The position numbers and the translations under genes were made by a program. Below, piece by piece: positions 1 through 10,846 of a stretch of 64,000 nt of DNA. This DNA is from Burkholderia savannae (lineage in GTDB: Bacteria; Pseudomonadota; Gammaproteobacteria; Burkholderiales; Burkholderiaceae), in NCBI RefSeq assembly GCF_001524445.2, contig NZ_CP013417.1, positions 3,162,001 through 3,226,000 on the forward strand, read 5' to 3'. Position 1 is the first letter of the stretch, and every line of letters starts with the position of its first letter. The notes beneath the pieces are model-generated. The model searched no databases and had not been told where the DNA came from. It saw only the letters and a list, made by a program, of their open reading frames with translations.

Positions 1-1
1 C

Positions 2-784
2 GCGGCGCTCGCGCTGATGCACCAGGGCGCGGACAAGATCGCCTGGATCTTCGTGATCCCGCTCTATGCGTACTGCTACACGCACTACCGGCTCTTCACG
101 TGGGACGCCACGTGGCTGTCGTTCGCCGTGCTGTTCGTCGCGCAGGACCTGCTCTACTACGTGTTCCACCGCTGCAGCCATCGCGTGCGCTGGCTGTGGG
201 CCGCGCACGTCGTCCATCATTCGTCCGAGCGCCTGAACTTCTCGACCGCGATGCGGCAAAGCCTGATGTACCCGATCGCCGGCATGTGGGCGTTCTGGCT
301 GCCGCTCGCGTTCCTCGGCTTCCCGCCGCAGCAGATCGTCGGCATCGTGCTCATCAACCTCGCGTTCCAGTTCTTCGTCCATACGCAGACGATCCCGAAA
401 CTCGGCTGGCTCGAGTACGTGCTGAACACGCCGTCGATCCACCGCGCGCACCATGCGCGCAACCCGCGCTACATCGACCGCAACTACGCCGGCGTGCTCG
501 TGATCTGGGATCGCCTGTTCGGCAGCTACGTCGAAGAAGACCCGCAGGACCCGCCCGAATACGGGATCGTCGAGCCGCTTCGCTCGAACAATCCGCTCGT
601 GGCGACGTTCCACGAATGGCGGTCGATGGCGCTCGACGCGCTCGGCGTCGAAGGCTGGCGCAACAAGCTCCGCGCGGTTTTCGGTCCGCCCGAATGGGCG
701 AGCGCTTATCATGCACGGGTTGCGAGCGCGCACGCGCCGTCGCCCGAGCCGTCCGCGCTCGCCGCCGCGCCCCGCGAACGATAA
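2..784 (+). CDS. Fatty acid hydroxylase / sterol desaturase family protein (5' partial)
   Basis: The reading frame is open at the left edge, so the N-terminus lies outside the window. About 260 residues are visible. Counting from the first in-frame Met at 17, the histidine clusters of the di-iron fatty acid hydroxylase superfamily are present: HRCSH (51-55), HVVHH (64-68), H122 and HRAHH (142-146). Hydrophobic segments lie at about 10-50 and 85-122, as expected for an integral membrane oxygenase with cytosolic His ligands. The family hydroxylates or desaturates lipids and sterol-like substrates; the substrate here cannot be told. The last ~35 residues are a low-complexity Ala/Pro tail. Confidence 0.85.
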   Translation, partial: AALALMHQGADKIAWIFVIPLYAYCYTHYRLFTWDATWLSFAVLFVAQDLLYYVFHRCSHRVRWLWAAHVVHHSSERLNFSTAMRQSLMYPIAGMWAFWLPLAFLGFPPQQIVGIVLINLAFQFFVHTQTIPKLGWLEYVLNTPSIHRAHHARNPRYIDRNYAGVLVIWDRLFGSYVEEDPQDPPEYGIVEPLRSNNPLVATFHEWRSMALDALGVEGWRNKLRAVFGPPEWASAYHARVASAHAPSPEPSALAAAPRER

Positions 785-887
785 CGAAACACGGATTCCA
801 AACCATTGCGCCGAGCCGCGTCGCCGCCGTGCGTCGCAGCACGGCGCAGGCCATGCAACACAAGCATATCTACGAGGAGAGACCCGC

Positions 888-2027
888 ATGAATCAGCCGC
901 AACGACAACAGCAACCCGCCCGCACCGCACGCCGCCGCCTCTGGCGCGGCGCGCAAGTCGCGCTCGCGAGCGCCGCGTTCGCCATCCTCGCCGCCTGCGG
1001 CGGGGGCGACGACAACGGCTCGTCGCAGCCGAGCGCCGGCGTGAACATGCAGGTCGTGTCCTTCGGCGACAGTCTGTCGGACACCGGCACCTATTCGCCG
1101 CAGATCCTGATCGGTTTCGGCGGCGGCCGCTTCACGACGAATCCGGGCCAGGTGTGGACGCAGGACGTCGCCGCCTACTACGGCGGCACGCTCACGCCCG
1201 CGTTCGAAGGCGGCTTCGGCGTGCCGCTGCAGGCGGCGGGCGGCCTCGGCTACGCGCAGGGCGGCTCGCGCGTCACGCAGCAGCCGGGCATCGGCCACGC
1301 GGACGCGAGCGTGGCGAACGCCGACTACGCGCAGGCGACCACCGTGCCGGTCGCGACGCAGGTGCAGCAATACCTGCAGCAGCACGGCAGCTTCAACCCG
1401 AACCAGATCGTGCTGATCAACGGCGGCGCGAACGACATCTTCTATCAGGTGCAGGTCGCGCAGGCGCAGGGCAACACGCCGGCCGCGCAGCTCGCCGCGG
1501 CGCAGCAGATCGGCCTCGCCGCTCAGCAGCTCGCGGGGATCGTCCAGCAGATCGTCGCGGCGGGCGCGACGCACGTGTTCGTGTCGAACGTGCCGGACAT
1601 CGGCGGCACGCCGCTCGCGGTGTCGACGGACCAGCAGGCCGCGCTCACGCAACTGTCGACGATCTTCAACAGCACGCTCGCCGCGGCGCTGAAAGCGCTC
1701 AACGTCGATCCGACGAAGGCCGTGCTGATCGACGCGTTCACGTGGCAGGACGGCATCACCGCGAACTACCAGGCGAACGGCTTCTCCGTGTCGAACACGG
1801 GCACCGCGTGCAACCTGCAATCGATGATCGCCGCGGCGACGAAGTCGGGCGTGTCGAACCCGACCGCGTTCGGCTCGTCGCTGTTCTGCTCGCCGCAGAT
1901 GTACACGGTCGCGAACGCCGACCAGACGTACATGTTCGCCGACACGGTCCATCCGACGACGCGCCTGCACGCGCTCTTCGCGCAGTACGTCGAGCAGCAG
2001 ATCGCGAAGACGGGCGTCGGCAAGTAA
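888..2027 (+). CDS. SGNH/GDSL-family esterase lipoprotein
   Basis: 379 residues. An ATG at 888 is preceded by a gaggaga ribosome-binding site; the same frame is open further upstream but lacks one. The N-terminus is a lipoprotein signal with lipobox LAAC (34-37, lipidated C37). GDSL block I is FGDSLSDTG (nucleophile Ser62); a GGAND block III follows, and a DTVHPT block near the C-terminus supplies the catalytic Asp/His. This places it with secreted GDSL lipases/esterases that hydrolyse acyl esters at the cell envelope. The substrate is not predictable. A strong hairpin terminator follows at 2111-2145. It has no operon partner: the upstream hydroxylase ends 100 bp away and the next gene is convergent. 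Confidence 0.88.
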   Translation: MNQPQRQQQPARTARRRLWRGAQVALASAAFAILAACGGGDDNGSSQPSAGVNMQVVSFGDSLSDTGTYSPQILIGFGGGRFTTNPGQVWTQDVAAYYGGTLTPAFEGGFGVPLQAAGGLGYAQGGSRVTQQPGIGHADASVANADYAQATTVPVATQVQQYLQQHGSFNPNQIVLINGGANDIFYQVQVAQAQGNTPAAQLAAAQQIGLAAQQLAGIVQQIVAAGATHVFVSNVPDIGGTPLAVSTDQQAALTQLSTIFNSTLAAALKALNVDPTKAVLIDAFTWQDGITANYQANGFSVSNTGTACNLQSMIAAATKSGVSNPTAFGSSLFCSPQMYTVANADQTYMFADTVHPTTRLHALFAQYVEQQIAKTGVGK

Positions 2028-2110
2028 GCAAGCCCGCGCCGCGACGCGGGGGGCGTCTCGCGCGCCCCGCCCCCGGTCGCCACGCGGCGACGTTCCGCCG
2101 CTTCAAGTGA

Positions 2111-2145
2111 AAACGCCCGGTTCGCGTGATGCGAACCGGGCGTTT
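2111..2145. terminator. Bidirectional hairpin terminator between GDSL esterase and sua5
   Basis: Perfect 15-bp inverted repeat: left arm 2111-2125, 5-nt loop gtgat, right arm 2131-2145. Arms begin and end in A/T (aaacgcccgg / cgggcgttt), so it can end transcription from the esterase on plus and from sua5 on minus. Confidence 0.85.
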
Positions 2146-2180
2146 CTCGTTGTGCCGGGCGTTTTCAGGTGCTTTTTGCG

Positions 2181-2244
2181 TTTCGGCGTTTCGGCGTTTC
2201 GGCGTTTCGGCGCTTCGGCGCTTCGGCGCTTCGGCGCTTCGGCG
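2181..2244. repeat. 8-bp tandem repeat, 8 units
   Basis: Four copies of tttcggcg followed by four of cttcggcg, without interruption. It lies in the convergent spacer between the esterase terminator and the sua5 stop codon. Length variation here should be neutral for coding; it is a likely VNTR. Confidence 0.9.
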
Positions 2245-2304
2245 ACAGCAGCATGACGAAGCCGGCGCGGCTCCGCCCGCCTCAGCCGCCCGACCGCGCA
2301 ACGC

Positions 2305-3330
2305 TCACGCCTGCGCTTCGAACGCGGCTGCCGCGCGGCCGAGCCGGTCGTTCACCGCGATCCATTCGACCGTATCCGGCAGCTTCTCGATGAGGATGCG
2401 CGCGACCTGCGCGCGATCGAGCGCGCGCAGCAGCCCGTAGAGCTCGCGCGCATAGACCTGCGGGTCCTCAGGCGCCGCGACGAAGTGCACGCCGCCCGCG
2501 TGCGCCCACGCGCCGGCGCGCGATGCGCGTGCGACGAGCGCGACCCGCTCGCCCGCGTCGCGCGCGGCCGCGAGCCGCCCCTCGAGCCGCTCGAACGGCG
2601 CGAGCGCGAGCGGCGTGCGCGGCGCGTAATGCGCCTTCAGCGTGCCGGATGCGCGCGGCGCGGTCGCGTCGCTGCCGTCGGGCAGGCGCGGCGCGACGCC
2701 GAGCACGTCGGCGATCTGCTGCGGGCTCACGTGGCCCGGGCGCAGCAGCGCCGGAAAACCGCGCGACAGATCCACGATCGTCGACTCGATCCCGACGTCG
2801 GACGGGCCGCCGTCGAGCACATGGACGGCATCGCCGAACTCGTCGCGCACGTGCTGCGCGGTCGTCGGGCTCACGTGGCCGAAGCGGTTCGCGGACGGCG
2901 CGGCGACGCCGCCGTGCCCGCCGCGGCGCGCGTCGAACGCGCGCAGCAACGCCTGCGCGACCGGATGCGACGGACAGCGCAGCCCGACCGAGTCCTGCCC
3001 GCCGCTCACCGCGTCCGGAATGTGCGCGGCGCGCTTGAGAATCAGCGTGAGCGGGCCGGGCCAGAACGCGTCGATCAGCTTCTTCGCGTCGGCGGGCAGC
3101 GAGTCGACCCAATAGCCCGGATCGCTGCCGGGCGCGAGGTGGACGATCACCGGATGGTTCGCCGGCCGCCCTTTCGCCTCGTAGATGCGCGCGACGGCGA
3201 CCGGGTTCTGCGCGTCGCCGCCCAAGCCATAGACAGTCTCGGTCGGAAATGCGACGAGCTCGCCCGCGTCGAGCAGCGCGGCGGCTTCGTCGATCTCTTC
3301 GGCGGTCGGAATCGGTCGATCGTTCGACAT
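2305..3330 (-). CDS. L-threonylcarbamoyladenylate synthase (Sua5/YrdC/YwlC family)
   Basis: 341 residues starting MSNDRPIPTAEE. It makes threonylcarbamoyl-AMP from Thr, bicarbonate and ATP, the first step of the universal t6A37 modification of ANN-decoding tRNAs. The N-terminal ~200 residues are the YrdC domain (FPTETVYGLGG at ~28-38, a KRAAHIPD segment, APSANRFGHVSPT, and VGIESTIVDLS). A LKAHYAP linker leads into a C-terminal Sua5 domain, so this is the long two-domain type rather than short TsaC. The start follows purK by 11 nt on the same strand, so it is probably co-transcribed with it. Confidence 0.9.
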   Translation of the reverse strand: MSNDRPIPTAEEIDEAAALLDAGELVAFPTETVYGLGGDAQNPVAVARIYEAKGRPANHPVIVHLAPGSDPGYWVDSLPADAKKLIDAFWPGPLTLILKRAAHIPDAVSGGQDSVGLRCPSHPVAQALLRAFDARRGGHGGVAAPSANRFGHVSPTTAQHVRDEFGDAVHVLDGGPSDVGIESTIVDLSRGFPALLRPGHVSPQQIADVLGVAPRLPDGSDATAPRASGTLKAHYAPRTPLALAPFERLEGRLAAARDAGERVALVARASRAGAWAHAGGVHFVAAPEDPQVYARELYGLLRALDRAQVARILIEKLPDTVEWIAVNDRLGRAAAAFEAQA

Positions 3331-3341
3331 CGTACGCCCCG

Positions 3342-4538
3342 TCAGTCGAGCGCAATGCGCAGCAGGCGCGCGCAGGCGGTCGCGCCCGCGACCGCCTCGT
3401 CGAGCGTCGCCGCGGTGAAATTCACGTGGCCCATCTTGCGGCCGGCGCGCGCCTCCTCCTTGCCGTACAGATGCAGCCGCGCGGTCGGCATCGCGGCGAC
3501 CTGGTCCCACGGCGGCGCGACGGACTCGCCCGACGCGCCGTTCGCGAACCACACGTCGCCGAGCACGTTGAGCATCGCGGCGGGCGAATGCTGGCGCGTG
3601 CTGCCGAGCGGCAGCCGCGTCATCGCGCGGACCTGCTGCTCGAACTGGCTCGTCTCGCATGCATCGACCGTGTAGTGGCCGGAATTGTGCGGCCGCGGCG
3701 CCATTTCGTTCGCGACGAGCGAGCCGTCTTCGAGCACGAAGAACTCGACGCACAGCACGCCGACGTAGCCGAGCGAATCGGCGATCCGCACGGCCGCCTG
3801 CTGCGCCTCGCGCACGAGCGCCTCGCTCGCGGCGGGCGCGGGCACGACGCTCAGCGTCAGGATGCCGCCGCGATGCGTGTTCTGCGCGAGCGGGAACACG
3901 GCGGATTCGCCGTTCGTGGCGCGCGCGATCAGCGCCGACACTTCGTATTTGAGCGGCAGGCGCTTCTCGAGCACGCACGGCACGCCGCCGAGCGACGCAT
4001 ACGCGTCGCGCGCCTGCCGCACGGTCTCGACGCGCACCTGCCCCTTGCCGTCGTAGCCGAGGCGCGCGGTCTTCAGGATGCCGGGCAGCACCGCGGCAAG
4101 CTCCGCGTCGGCAAGCGCCTCGAGCTGCGCGACCGACTCGATCACGACGTGCGGCGCGACGGGCGCGCCGGACGCCGCGATGAAGCGCTTCTCGGCGATC
4201 CGGTCCTGCGCGATCGCGACGCAGCGGCCCGCCGGCGCGACGAACGTCGATTGCGCGAGAAAGTCGAGGCTCGCGGCGGGCACGTTCTCGAATTCCGTGG
4301 AGACGGCGTCGCACAATTGCGCGAGCTCGGCGAGCGCGGCCTCGTCGTCGTACGCGGCGCGCAGATGCTTGTCGGCGACGGCGCCCGCGGGGCTCGTCGG
4401 ATCGGGATCGAGCACGGCGACGCGGTAGCCCATCGCCTGCGCGGCGAAGCAGAACATGCGGCCGAGCTGGCCGCCGCCGACCATGCCGAGCCAGGCGCCC
4501 GGCAGGATCGGGGAATTCGGGGTGGGGAGTGCAGTCAT
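3342..4538 (-). CDS. purK: N5-carboxyaminoimidazole ribonucleotide synthase PurK
   Basis: 398 residues from MTALPTPN; a GTG 42 nt upstream is in frame but lies inside an inverted repeat and is less likely. PurK is the ATP-grasp enzyme that uses ATP and bicarbonate to carboxylate AIR to N5-CAIR in purine synthesis. The start region [12 protein letters not shown] and the [25 protein letters not shown] and [13 protein letters not shown] segments are family signatures. The neighbours purE and purC give the next two steps. A ~290-bp structured spacer separates it from purE. Confidence 0.95.
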   Translation of the reverse strand: MTALPTPNSPILPGAWLGMVGGGQLGRMFCFAAQAMGYRVAVLDPDPTSPAGAVADKHLRAAYDDEAALAELAQLCDAVSTEFENVPAASLDFLAQSTFVAPAGRCVAIAQDRIAEKRFIAASGAPVAPHVVIESVAQLEALADAELAAVLPGILKTARLGYDGKGQVRVETVRQARDAYASLGGVPCVLEKRLPLKYEVSALIARATNGESAVFPLAQNTHRGGILTLSVVPAPAASEALVREAQQAAVRIADSLGYVGVLCVEFFVLEDGSLVANEMAPRPHNSGHYTVDACETSQFEQQVRAMTRLPLGSTRQHSPAAMLNVLGDVWFANGASGESVAPPWDQVAAMPTARLHLYGKEEARAGRKMGHVNFTAATLDEAVAGATACARLLRIALD

Positions 4539-4540
4539 GT

Positions 4541-4826
4541 CTAGGGTCAATTTACATACGGAACGCACAAGCGTTGCCACGAGAACGGCCGCTCACAAGG
4601 CGCGCAACGCTGCGAATGGACGTATTCGCAAGGCGCGCAACGCGGCGAGCGGCGGTTCTCGCGGCAACCCCGATACAAAAATACATTCTAGGGGAATGCC
4701 CGAAATCGCCCGCATGGCGGCGTCGCTCGTTGCTTGCTTGGCTCGGCCAAACGGCGCTCCTCGCTTCCTGCCCTACGAGCGATTTCGGGCATTCGCATGT
4801 GCGTTCCATATGCAAATGGCCCCTAG
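4541..4826. repeat. Structured intergenic element with ~33-bp imperfect terminal inverted repeats
   Basis: This 357-bp purE-purK spacer (4539-4895) has no gene. The arm 4541-4573 and the reverse complement of 4794-4826 match at 28 of 33 positions, both beginning ctaggg. Nested inside is a perfect 16-bp inverted repeat (4694-4709 with 4779-4794, gaatgcccgaaatcgc) and a repeated caaggcgcgcaacg. The layout resembles a miniature inverted-repeat element or a repetitive palindromic unit inserted in the pur operon. Confidence 0.6.
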
Positions 4827-4895
4827 GATCGGTGGCGGCGGGCGGCTGCGCCCGCCGCGGGCGGGACGATCGATGCCGCCGGCGGCCGCGCGGCC

Positions 4896-5414
<519 letters not shown>

Positions 5415-5449
5415 CGTGCGCTTCCTCGTTTCGGTGAATCGGACGATGG

Positions 5450-6340
5450 TCAGTCGAGCGTCTTGCCCGTGATGCGCTCGAGCGCTTCCTGGTACTTCGC
5501 GCTCGTCCTCGCAACGACGTCGTCGGGCAGCTTCGGCGCGGGCGGCTCCTTGCTCCAGTCCTGCGCCTCGAGCCAGTCGCGGACGAACTGCTTGTCGAAC
5601 GACGGCGGATTCGTGCCGACCCGGTACTCGTCGGCCGGCCAGAAGCGCGACGAATCGGCCGTCAGCGCCTCGTCCATCAGGAACAGCTTGCCGTGCTCGT
5701 CGAGGCCGAATTCGAACTTCGTGTCGGCGATGATGATGCCGCGCGTCGCCGCGTAATCGGCCGCTTCCTTGTACAGCTTGATCGAGATGTCGCGAATCGT
5801 CGCGGCGAGCTCGGTGCCGATGCGGCGCTCGGTTTCCTCGAACGAGATGTTCTCGTCGTGATGGCCCATCTCGGCCTTAGCCGCGGGCGTGAAGATCGGC
5901 TCGGGCAGCTTCTGCGCGTTTTGCAGGCCGGCCGGCAGCTCGACGCCGCACACCTTGCCCGTCGCCTGGTAGTCCTTCCAGCCGCTGCCCGCGAGATAGC
6001 CGCGCACGACCGCCTCGACGAGGATCGGCTCGAGGCGCTTGACGACGACCGCGCGCCCCTTCACCTGCTCGACTTCGTCGTCGGCGACGACCGTCTCGGG
6101 CGCGACGCCCGTCAGGTGGTTCGGGACGATGTGCGCGAGCTTGTCGAACCAGAAGTTCGCCATCTGGTTCAGCACGCGGCCCTTGTTCGGAATCGGCTCG
6201 CCCATGATGACGTCGAACGCCGACAGGCGATCGGTCGTGACGATCAGGAGCTTGTCGTTGCCGACCGCGTAGTTGTCGCGGACCTTGCCGCGACCGAGGA
6301 GCGGCAGCGAGCGCAGCGTGGATTCGTAAAGGGTAGACAT
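5450..6340 (-). CDS. purC: Phosphoribosylaminoimidazole-succinocarboxamide synthase PurC
   Basis: 296 residues from [13 protein letters not shown]. It joins aspartate to CAIR with ATP to give SAICAR. Signature segments are [12 protein letters not shown] (nucleotide-binding loop), [20 protein letters not shown], and [11 protein letters not shown] near residue 200. It begins the purC-purE-purK-sua5 run on this strand; the gap to purE is 35 nt. Confidence 0.95.
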   Translation of the reverse strand: MSTLYESTLRSLPLLGRGKVRDNYAVGNDKLLIVTTDRLSAFDVIMGEPIPNKGRVLNQMANFWFDKLAHIVPNHLTGVAPETVVADDEVEQVKGRAVVVKRLEPILVEAVVRGYLAGSGWKDYQATGKVCGVELPAGLQNAQKLPEPIFTPAAKAEMGHHDENISFEETERRIGTELAATIRDISIKLYKEAADYAATRGIIIADTKFEFGLDEHGKLFLMDEALTADSSRFWPADEYRVGTNPPSFDKQFVRDWLEAQDWSKEPPAPKLPDDVVARTSAKYQEALERITGKTLD

Positions 6341-6368
6341 CGTCTTTTCGCAGATAAGGAGCCAAACA

Positions 6369-6407
6369 AAAAGGGAAACGCCGTTCCCCGCGGCTGGCGG
6401 GAACGGC
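6369..6407 (-). terminator. Probable intrinsic terminator after fba
   Basis: On the minus strand a 9-bp stem (6380-6388 with 6399-6407, gccgttccc/gggaacggc) is followed by gtttcccttttt. It lies downstream of the aldolase gene and upstream of purC, so it would insulate the two. Confidence 0.55.
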
Positions 6408-6529
6408 GGCCTTGCGATACTTCGGCGAACCGGCCGGACGGCTTGGCCCGGCGGGGCCGGCCGGCTTCGGAGCCGGACCGGGCTCATCCGGCCGCCCCGC
6501 TCGCGGGCCGGCCAGATCGTACTACAGAC

Positions 6530-7594
6530 TCAACGCACCACTTGCGCGAGGTCGCCGGCCTTGTACTTCTCGGCGATCTTCTCGAGCGGCACCGGCTTGA
6601 TCTTCGACGCCTGGCCTTCGCAGCCGAACGCCAGATAGCGCGCGACGCAGATCTTCTTCGCCGCTTCGCGCGCGGGCTTCAGGTAATCGCGCGGATCGAA
6701 CTTGCCCGGATTCTCGAACATGTAGCGGCGGATCGCGCCCGTGATCGCGAGACGCAGGTCGGTGTCGATGTTGATCTTGCGCACGCCGTGCTTGATGCCT
6801 TCCTGGATTTCCTCGACGGGCACGCCGTAGGTTTCCTTCATGTCGCCGCCGAATTCGCGGATTTCCGCGAGCAGATCCTGCGGCACCGACGACGAGCCGT
6901 GCATCACGAGGTGCGTGTTCGGGATGCGCGCGTGGATTTCCTTGATCCGCTGGATCGACAGGATGTCGCCCGTCGGCTTCTTCGTGAACTTGTACGCGCC
7001 GTGCGAGGTGCCGATCGCGATCGCGAGCGCGTCGCACTGCGTGAGCTTGACGAAGTCCGCGGCCTGCTCCGGGTCCGTCAGCAGCTGCTCGCGGGTCATC
7101 GTGCCTTCCGCGCCGTGGCCGTCTTCCTTGTCGCCCTTCATCGTCTCGAGCGAGCCGAGCACGCCGAGCTCGGCCTCGACCGTCACGCCGATCGAGTGCG
7201 CCATCTCGACCACCTTCTTCGACACGTCGACGTTGTATTCGTACGATGCGACCGTCTTGCCGTCGGCTTCGAGCGAGCCGTCCATCATCACGCTCGTGAA
7301 GCCGCTCCTGATCGCCGCCATGCAGACGGCGGGCGATTGGCCGTGATCCTGGTGCATCACGACGGGGATGTGCGGGTACGACTCGACCGCCGCTTCGATC
7401 AGGTGGCGCAGGAACGCCTCGCCCGCGTACTTCCGGGCGCCGGCCGACGCCTGCATGATCACGGGCGCGCCGACTTCGTCGGCCGCCGCCATGATCGCCT
7501 GCACCTGCTCGAGGTTGTTCACGTTGAACGCGGGCAGGCCGTAGCCGTGCTCCGCTGCGTGATCCAGCAGTTGACGCATTGATACGAGAGGCAT
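6530..7594 (-). CDS. fba: Class II fructose-1,6-bisphosphate aldolase
   Basis: 354 residues, starting [13 protein letters not shown] behind a clear aaggagt ribosome-binding site; the open frame upstream has none. It is a Zn-dependent aldolase interconverting fructose-1,6-bisphosphate with DHAP and glyceraldehyde-3-phosphate. MHQDHGQSP (D83, H84) carries catalytic Asp and a metal His; [18 protein letters not shown] and the GTSHGAYKF region bind metal and phosphate. The length fits the Calvin-cycle-type (CbbA-like) subgroup common in beta-proteobacteria. It clusters with pyk and pgk, all reading leftward. Confidence 0.95.
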   Translation of the reverse strand: MPLVSMRQLLDHAAEHGYGLPAFNVNNLEQVQAIMAAADEVGAPVIMQASAGARKYAGEAFLRHLIEAAVESYPHIPVVMHQDHGQSPAVCMAAIRSGFTSVMMDGSLEADGKTVASYEYNVDVSKKVVEMAHSIGVTVEAELGVLGSLETMKGDKEDGHGAEGTMTREQLLTDPEQAADFVKLTQCDALAIAIGTSHGAYKFTKKPTGDILSIQRIKEIHARIPNTHLVMHGSSSVPQDLLAEIREFGGDMKETYGVPVEEIQEGIKHGVRKINIDTDLRLAITGAIRRYMFENPGKFDPRDYLKPAREAAKKICVARYLAFGCEGQASKIKPVPLEKIAEKYKAGDLAQVVR

Positions 7595-7780
7595 TGTGGT
7601 ACTCCTTGAATGAAAACCTTGCGCCCTACGCGGCGTCTTACGGCCCCGTCCCGGCTGAAAGGCGGGCGGACCGGCGCGGCCGAGCGTCGAATAGCCGCAT
7701 TTTATCGCGAAGCGCCCCCGAATCCGACCAAATGGCGGATTCGGGGGCAATTTGTTACGTCTTTCAGACCACCTTCAAGC

Positions 7781-7818
7781 AAAAAAGCCGCGGGGGCCGT
7801 CCGACCCCACGCGGCTTT
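7781..7818 (-). terminator. Intrinsic terminator after pyk
   Basis: The minus-strand transcript folds aagccgcg..cgcggctt (about 7784-7792 with 7810-7818) and runs into TTTTTT at 7786-7781. It is well placed 56 nt after the pyruvate kinase stop codon. Confidence 0.8.
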
Positions 7819-7873
7819 CCGACAACGCAAGCGGCATGCCCGGCGGGCATCCCGCTCGCGCCGGATTGCGCCC

Positions 7874-9310
7874 TCAGTAGTGTTCGCCGACGCGCACGAT
7901 CTTCAGCGTGTTCGTGCCGCCCGCCTGCCCCATCGGCTCGCCGACCGTCAGCACGACCATGTCGCCGTGCGCGACGTAGCCGCGCCGCACGATCAGCTCG
8001 AGCGCCTGCTGCAGCGCGGAATCGCGGTCGCTGTTGAAGTCGACGTGCAGCGGCGTCACGTTGCGGAACAGCGCCATCGCGCGCTCGCTGCCGACTCGCG
8101 GCGTCAGCGCGAAGATCGGCACGTGCGTGTAGTGGCGCGACATCCAGAGCGCCGTCGCACCCGATTCGGTCAGCGCGACGATCGCCTTCGCGCCGAGGTG
8201 GTATGCGGTGAAGAGTGCGCCCATCGCGATCGACTGGTCGATCCGCGTAAACGTGCGGTCGAGAAAGTCCTTGTCGAGCTCGACGTGCTCGGACTTCTCC
8301 GCCTCGACGCAGACGGCCGCCATCGCCTCGATCGTGACGGCCGGATACTTGCCCGTCGCCGTTTCGGCGGACAGCATCACCGCGTCGGTGCCGTCGAGCA
8401 CCGCGTTCGCGACGTCCGACACCTCCGCGCGCGTCGGCACGGGCGCGTGGATCATCGATTCCATCATCTGCGTCGCGGTGATCACGAGCTTGTTCGATTC
8501 GCGCGCCATCCGGATCATCCGCTTCTGCAGCGCGGGCACGGCCGCGTTGCCGACCTCGACCGCCAGATCGCCGCGCGCGACCATGATGCCGTCCGACGCG
8601 TCGAGAATCTCCTGCAGCGCCGGAATCGCCTCCGCGCGCTCGATCTTCGCGATCATTTTCGGCTTGATGCCGTAAGGCGCGCCCGCGATGTTCGCGAGCT
8701 GGCGCGCCATCTCCATGTCGGTCGCGTTCTTCGGGAACGACACGGCGACGAGATCCGCGCCGAGCGACATCGCCGTGCGGATGTCCTCCATGTCCTTCGC
8801 GGTCAGCGCGGGCGCCGACAGCCCGCCGCCCTGCCGGTTGATGCCCTTGTTGTTCGACAGGTCGCCGCCCACCTTGACGGTCGTGTGGATCTCGTCGCCG
8901 AGCACGCGGTCGACCTTCAGCACGATGAGGCCGTCATTCAGCAGCAGCACGTCGCCCGGCTTCAGGTCGCGCGGCAGATCCTTGTAGTCGAGGCCGACCC
9001 GCTCGTCGTTGCCGAGCTCGCACGTCGCGTCGAGGATGAACGGCTGGCCGGGCGCGAGCGTCGTCTTGCCCCCCTCGAACTTGCCGACGCGAATCTTCGG
9101 CCCCTGCAAGTCCGCCATGATCGCGATTTCCCGGCCGACCCGGCGCGCGGCCTCGCGAACCATCTCGGCACGCTCGCGGTGATCGTCGGCGGAGCCGTGC
9201 GAGAAATTGAGCCGCACGACGTCGAGACCCGCGTGCATCATCTGCAACAGGACCTCCGGCGAGCTGGATGCCGGACCGATCGTGGCGACTATCTTGGTGG
9301 CGCGATGCAT
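7874..9310 (-). CDS. pyk: Pyruvate kinase
   Basis: 478 residues from MHRATKIVATIGPAS, with gaggag 6 nt upstream. It transfers phosphate from PEP to ADP, the last step of glycolysis. Visible are VRLNFSHG, the MADLQGPKIRVG segment, the active-site MVARGDLAVEVG, TATQMMESM and the C-terminal allosteric-type domain. It lies between pgk and fba on the same strand, forming a lower-glycolysis cluster. Confidence 0.96.
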   Translation of the reverse strand: MHRATKIVATIGPASSSPEVLLQMMHAGLDVVRLNFSHGSADDHRERAEMVREAARRVGREIAIMADLQGPKIRVGKFEGGKTTLAPGQPFILDATCELGNDERVGLDYKDLPRDLKPGDVLLLNDGLIVLKVDRVLGDEIHTTVKVGGDLSNNKGINRQGGGLSAPALTAKDMEDIRTAMSLGADLVAVSFPKNATDMEMARQLANIAGAPYGIKPKMIAKIERAEAIPALQEILDASDGIMVARGDLAVEVGNAAVPALQKRMIRMARESNKLVITATQMMESMIHAPVPTRAEVSDVANAVLDGTDAVMLSAETATGKYPAVTIEAMAAVCVEAEKSEHVELDKDFLDRTFTRIDQSIAMGALFTAYHLGAKAIVALTESGATALWMSRHYTHVPIFALTPRVGSERAMALFRNVTPLHVDFNSDRDSALQQALELIVRRGYVAHGDMVVLTVGEPMGQAGGTNTLKIVRVGEHY

Positions 9311-9652
9311 GAATCTCCTCGTCTGACTGAGTGAAAGCGCTGGAAGTACCGCCGCGAGAGCCGGAGCCGCGCGGCCCAGCCGCCGCCGCTCCGGAACGCG
9401 CGCCGGTGCATGCGCCCGGCGTCGCTTTGTCCGCGATCGCCGGCGTTGACGGCCGGCGCCGCATCGTTGTTTCGGGTTCGGCGGGCCCGCGTCGGGCGGC
9501 CCGCCCGGCGGCCCGACCCGGGCCGCCGCGCCGACGGCGCGCAACGCGCGTGCCCGCCGGCGTGCGCGGGCGGCCGGCGCGGCCCGCCGCCCGTCAGCAC
9601 TGCGCGCCGCACGCGGCAAAGACACGCGCGCGCGGCGCGCCGGCTTGCGCGC
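9311..9652. other. Intergenic spacer pgk-pyk, no gene seen
   Basis: 342 bp of extremely GC-rich DNA with many short self-complementary GGCCGG/CGGCGC runs. I see no convincing coding frame, RNA gene or T-tailed terminator; the open frames here are continuations of antisense frames of pyk or pgk. It presumably holds the pyk promoter and leader. Confidence 0.5.
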
Positions 9653-10846
9653 TTACGCGCGCGTTTCCAGCACTTCGACGGCGGGCAGTTTCTTGCCCTC
9701 GAGGAATTCGAGGAACGCGCCGCCGCCCGTGGAGATGTAGCTGACCTTGTCGTGAATGCCGTACTTCGCGATCGCGGCGAGCGTGTCGCCGCCGCCCGCG
9801 ATCGAGAACGCGGCCGAGTTCGCGATCGCGTCGGCGAGCGTCTTCGTGCCGTTGCCGAACTGGTCGAACTCGAACACGCCGACGGGGCCGTTCCAGACGA
9901 TCGTGCCCGCCTTCTCGAGCTGACCGGCGAGCGCCTTCGCGGTATCCGGCCCGATGTCGAGGATCATGTCGTCCGCCTCGATGTCGGCCACCTTCTTCAC
10001 CGTGGCCGCGGCCGTCGGCGAGAACCCCTTCGCGACAACGACGTCGGTCGGAATCGGCACCGATGCGCCGCGCTTCCTCGCTTCGTCGATGATCGCCTTC
10101 GCCTCGCCGACGAGATCGGCCTCCGCGAGCGACTTGCCGATCGGCAGGCCCGCCGCGAGCATGAACGTGTTCGCGATGCCGCCGCCGACGATCAGCTGAT
10201 CGACCTTCTCCGCGAGCGATTTCAGGATCGTCAGCTTCGTCGACACCTTCGAGCCGGCGACGATCGCCACCAGCGGGCGCTTCGGGTTGCCGAGCGCCTT
10301 GCCGAGCGCGTCGAGCTCGGCCGCGAGCAGCGGGCCCGCGCACGCGACGCCCGCGTACTTCGCGATGCCGTGCGTGGTCGCTTCCGCGCGGTGCGCGGTG
10401 CCGAACGCGTCGTTCACGTAGACGTCGCAGAGCTTCGCCATCTTCTGCGCAAGCTCGTCCGAATTCTTCTTCTCGCCCTTGTTCACGCGGCAGTTCTCGA
10501 GCAGCACGACCTGGCCCGGCGCGACTTCGACGCCGTTCTCGACCCAGTTCGCGACGAGCGGCACGTCGCGGCCGAGCAGCTCGGCCAGGCGCTTCGCGAC
10601 GGGCGCGAGCGAATCCTCGGGCTTGAACTCGCCTTCCGTCGGGCGGCCGAGGTGCGACGTGACCATCACGGCCGCGCCCGCGTCGAGCGCCGCCTGGATC
10701 GCGGGCACCGACGCGCGGATGCGCGTGTCTTCGGTGATGTTGCCGTGATCGTCCTGCGGCACGTTCAGATCAGCGCGGATGAACACGCGTTTGCCGGAGA
10801 GCTTGCCTTCGGCGATCAGGTCGGTAAGACGCTTTACTTGGCTCAT
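9653..10846 (-). CDS. pgk: Phosphoglycerate kinase
   Basis: 397 residues from [15 protein letters not shown]. It makes ATP from 1,3-bisphosphoglycerate. [11 protein letters not shown] (substrate-binding Arg/Asp/Asn), [34 protein letters not shown] and the C-terminal [15 protein letters not shown] nucleotide loop are all present, and the length is typical. It is first of the pgk-pyk-fba leftward run, though spacers of 340 and 280 bp make separate promoters likely. Confidence 0.96.
   Translation of the reverse strand: MSQVKRLTDLIAEGKLSGKRVFIRADLNVPQDDHGNITEDTRIRASVPAIQAALDAGAAVMVTSHLGRPTEGEFKPEDSLAPVAKRLAELLGRDVPLVANWVENGVEVAPGQVVLLENCRVNKGEKKNSDELAQKMAKLCDVYVNDAFGTAHRAEATTHGIAKYAGVACAGPLLAAELDALGKALGNPKRPLVAIVAGSKVSTKLTILKSLAEKVDQLIVGGGIANTFMLAAGLPIGKSLAEADLVGEAKAIIDEARKRGASVPIPTDVVVAKGFSPTAAATVKKVADIEADDMILDIGPDTAKALAGQLEKAGTIVWNGPVGVFEFDQFGNGTKTLADAIANSAAFSIAGGGDTLAAIAKYGIHDKVSYISTGGGAFLEFLEGKKLPAVEVLETRA

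Noticed and set aside
2305..4314. 669-codon frame fusing sua5 with an upstream part
   Set aside because: The upstream part is an out-of-frame shadow of purK; Sua5 starts at MSNDRP (3330).
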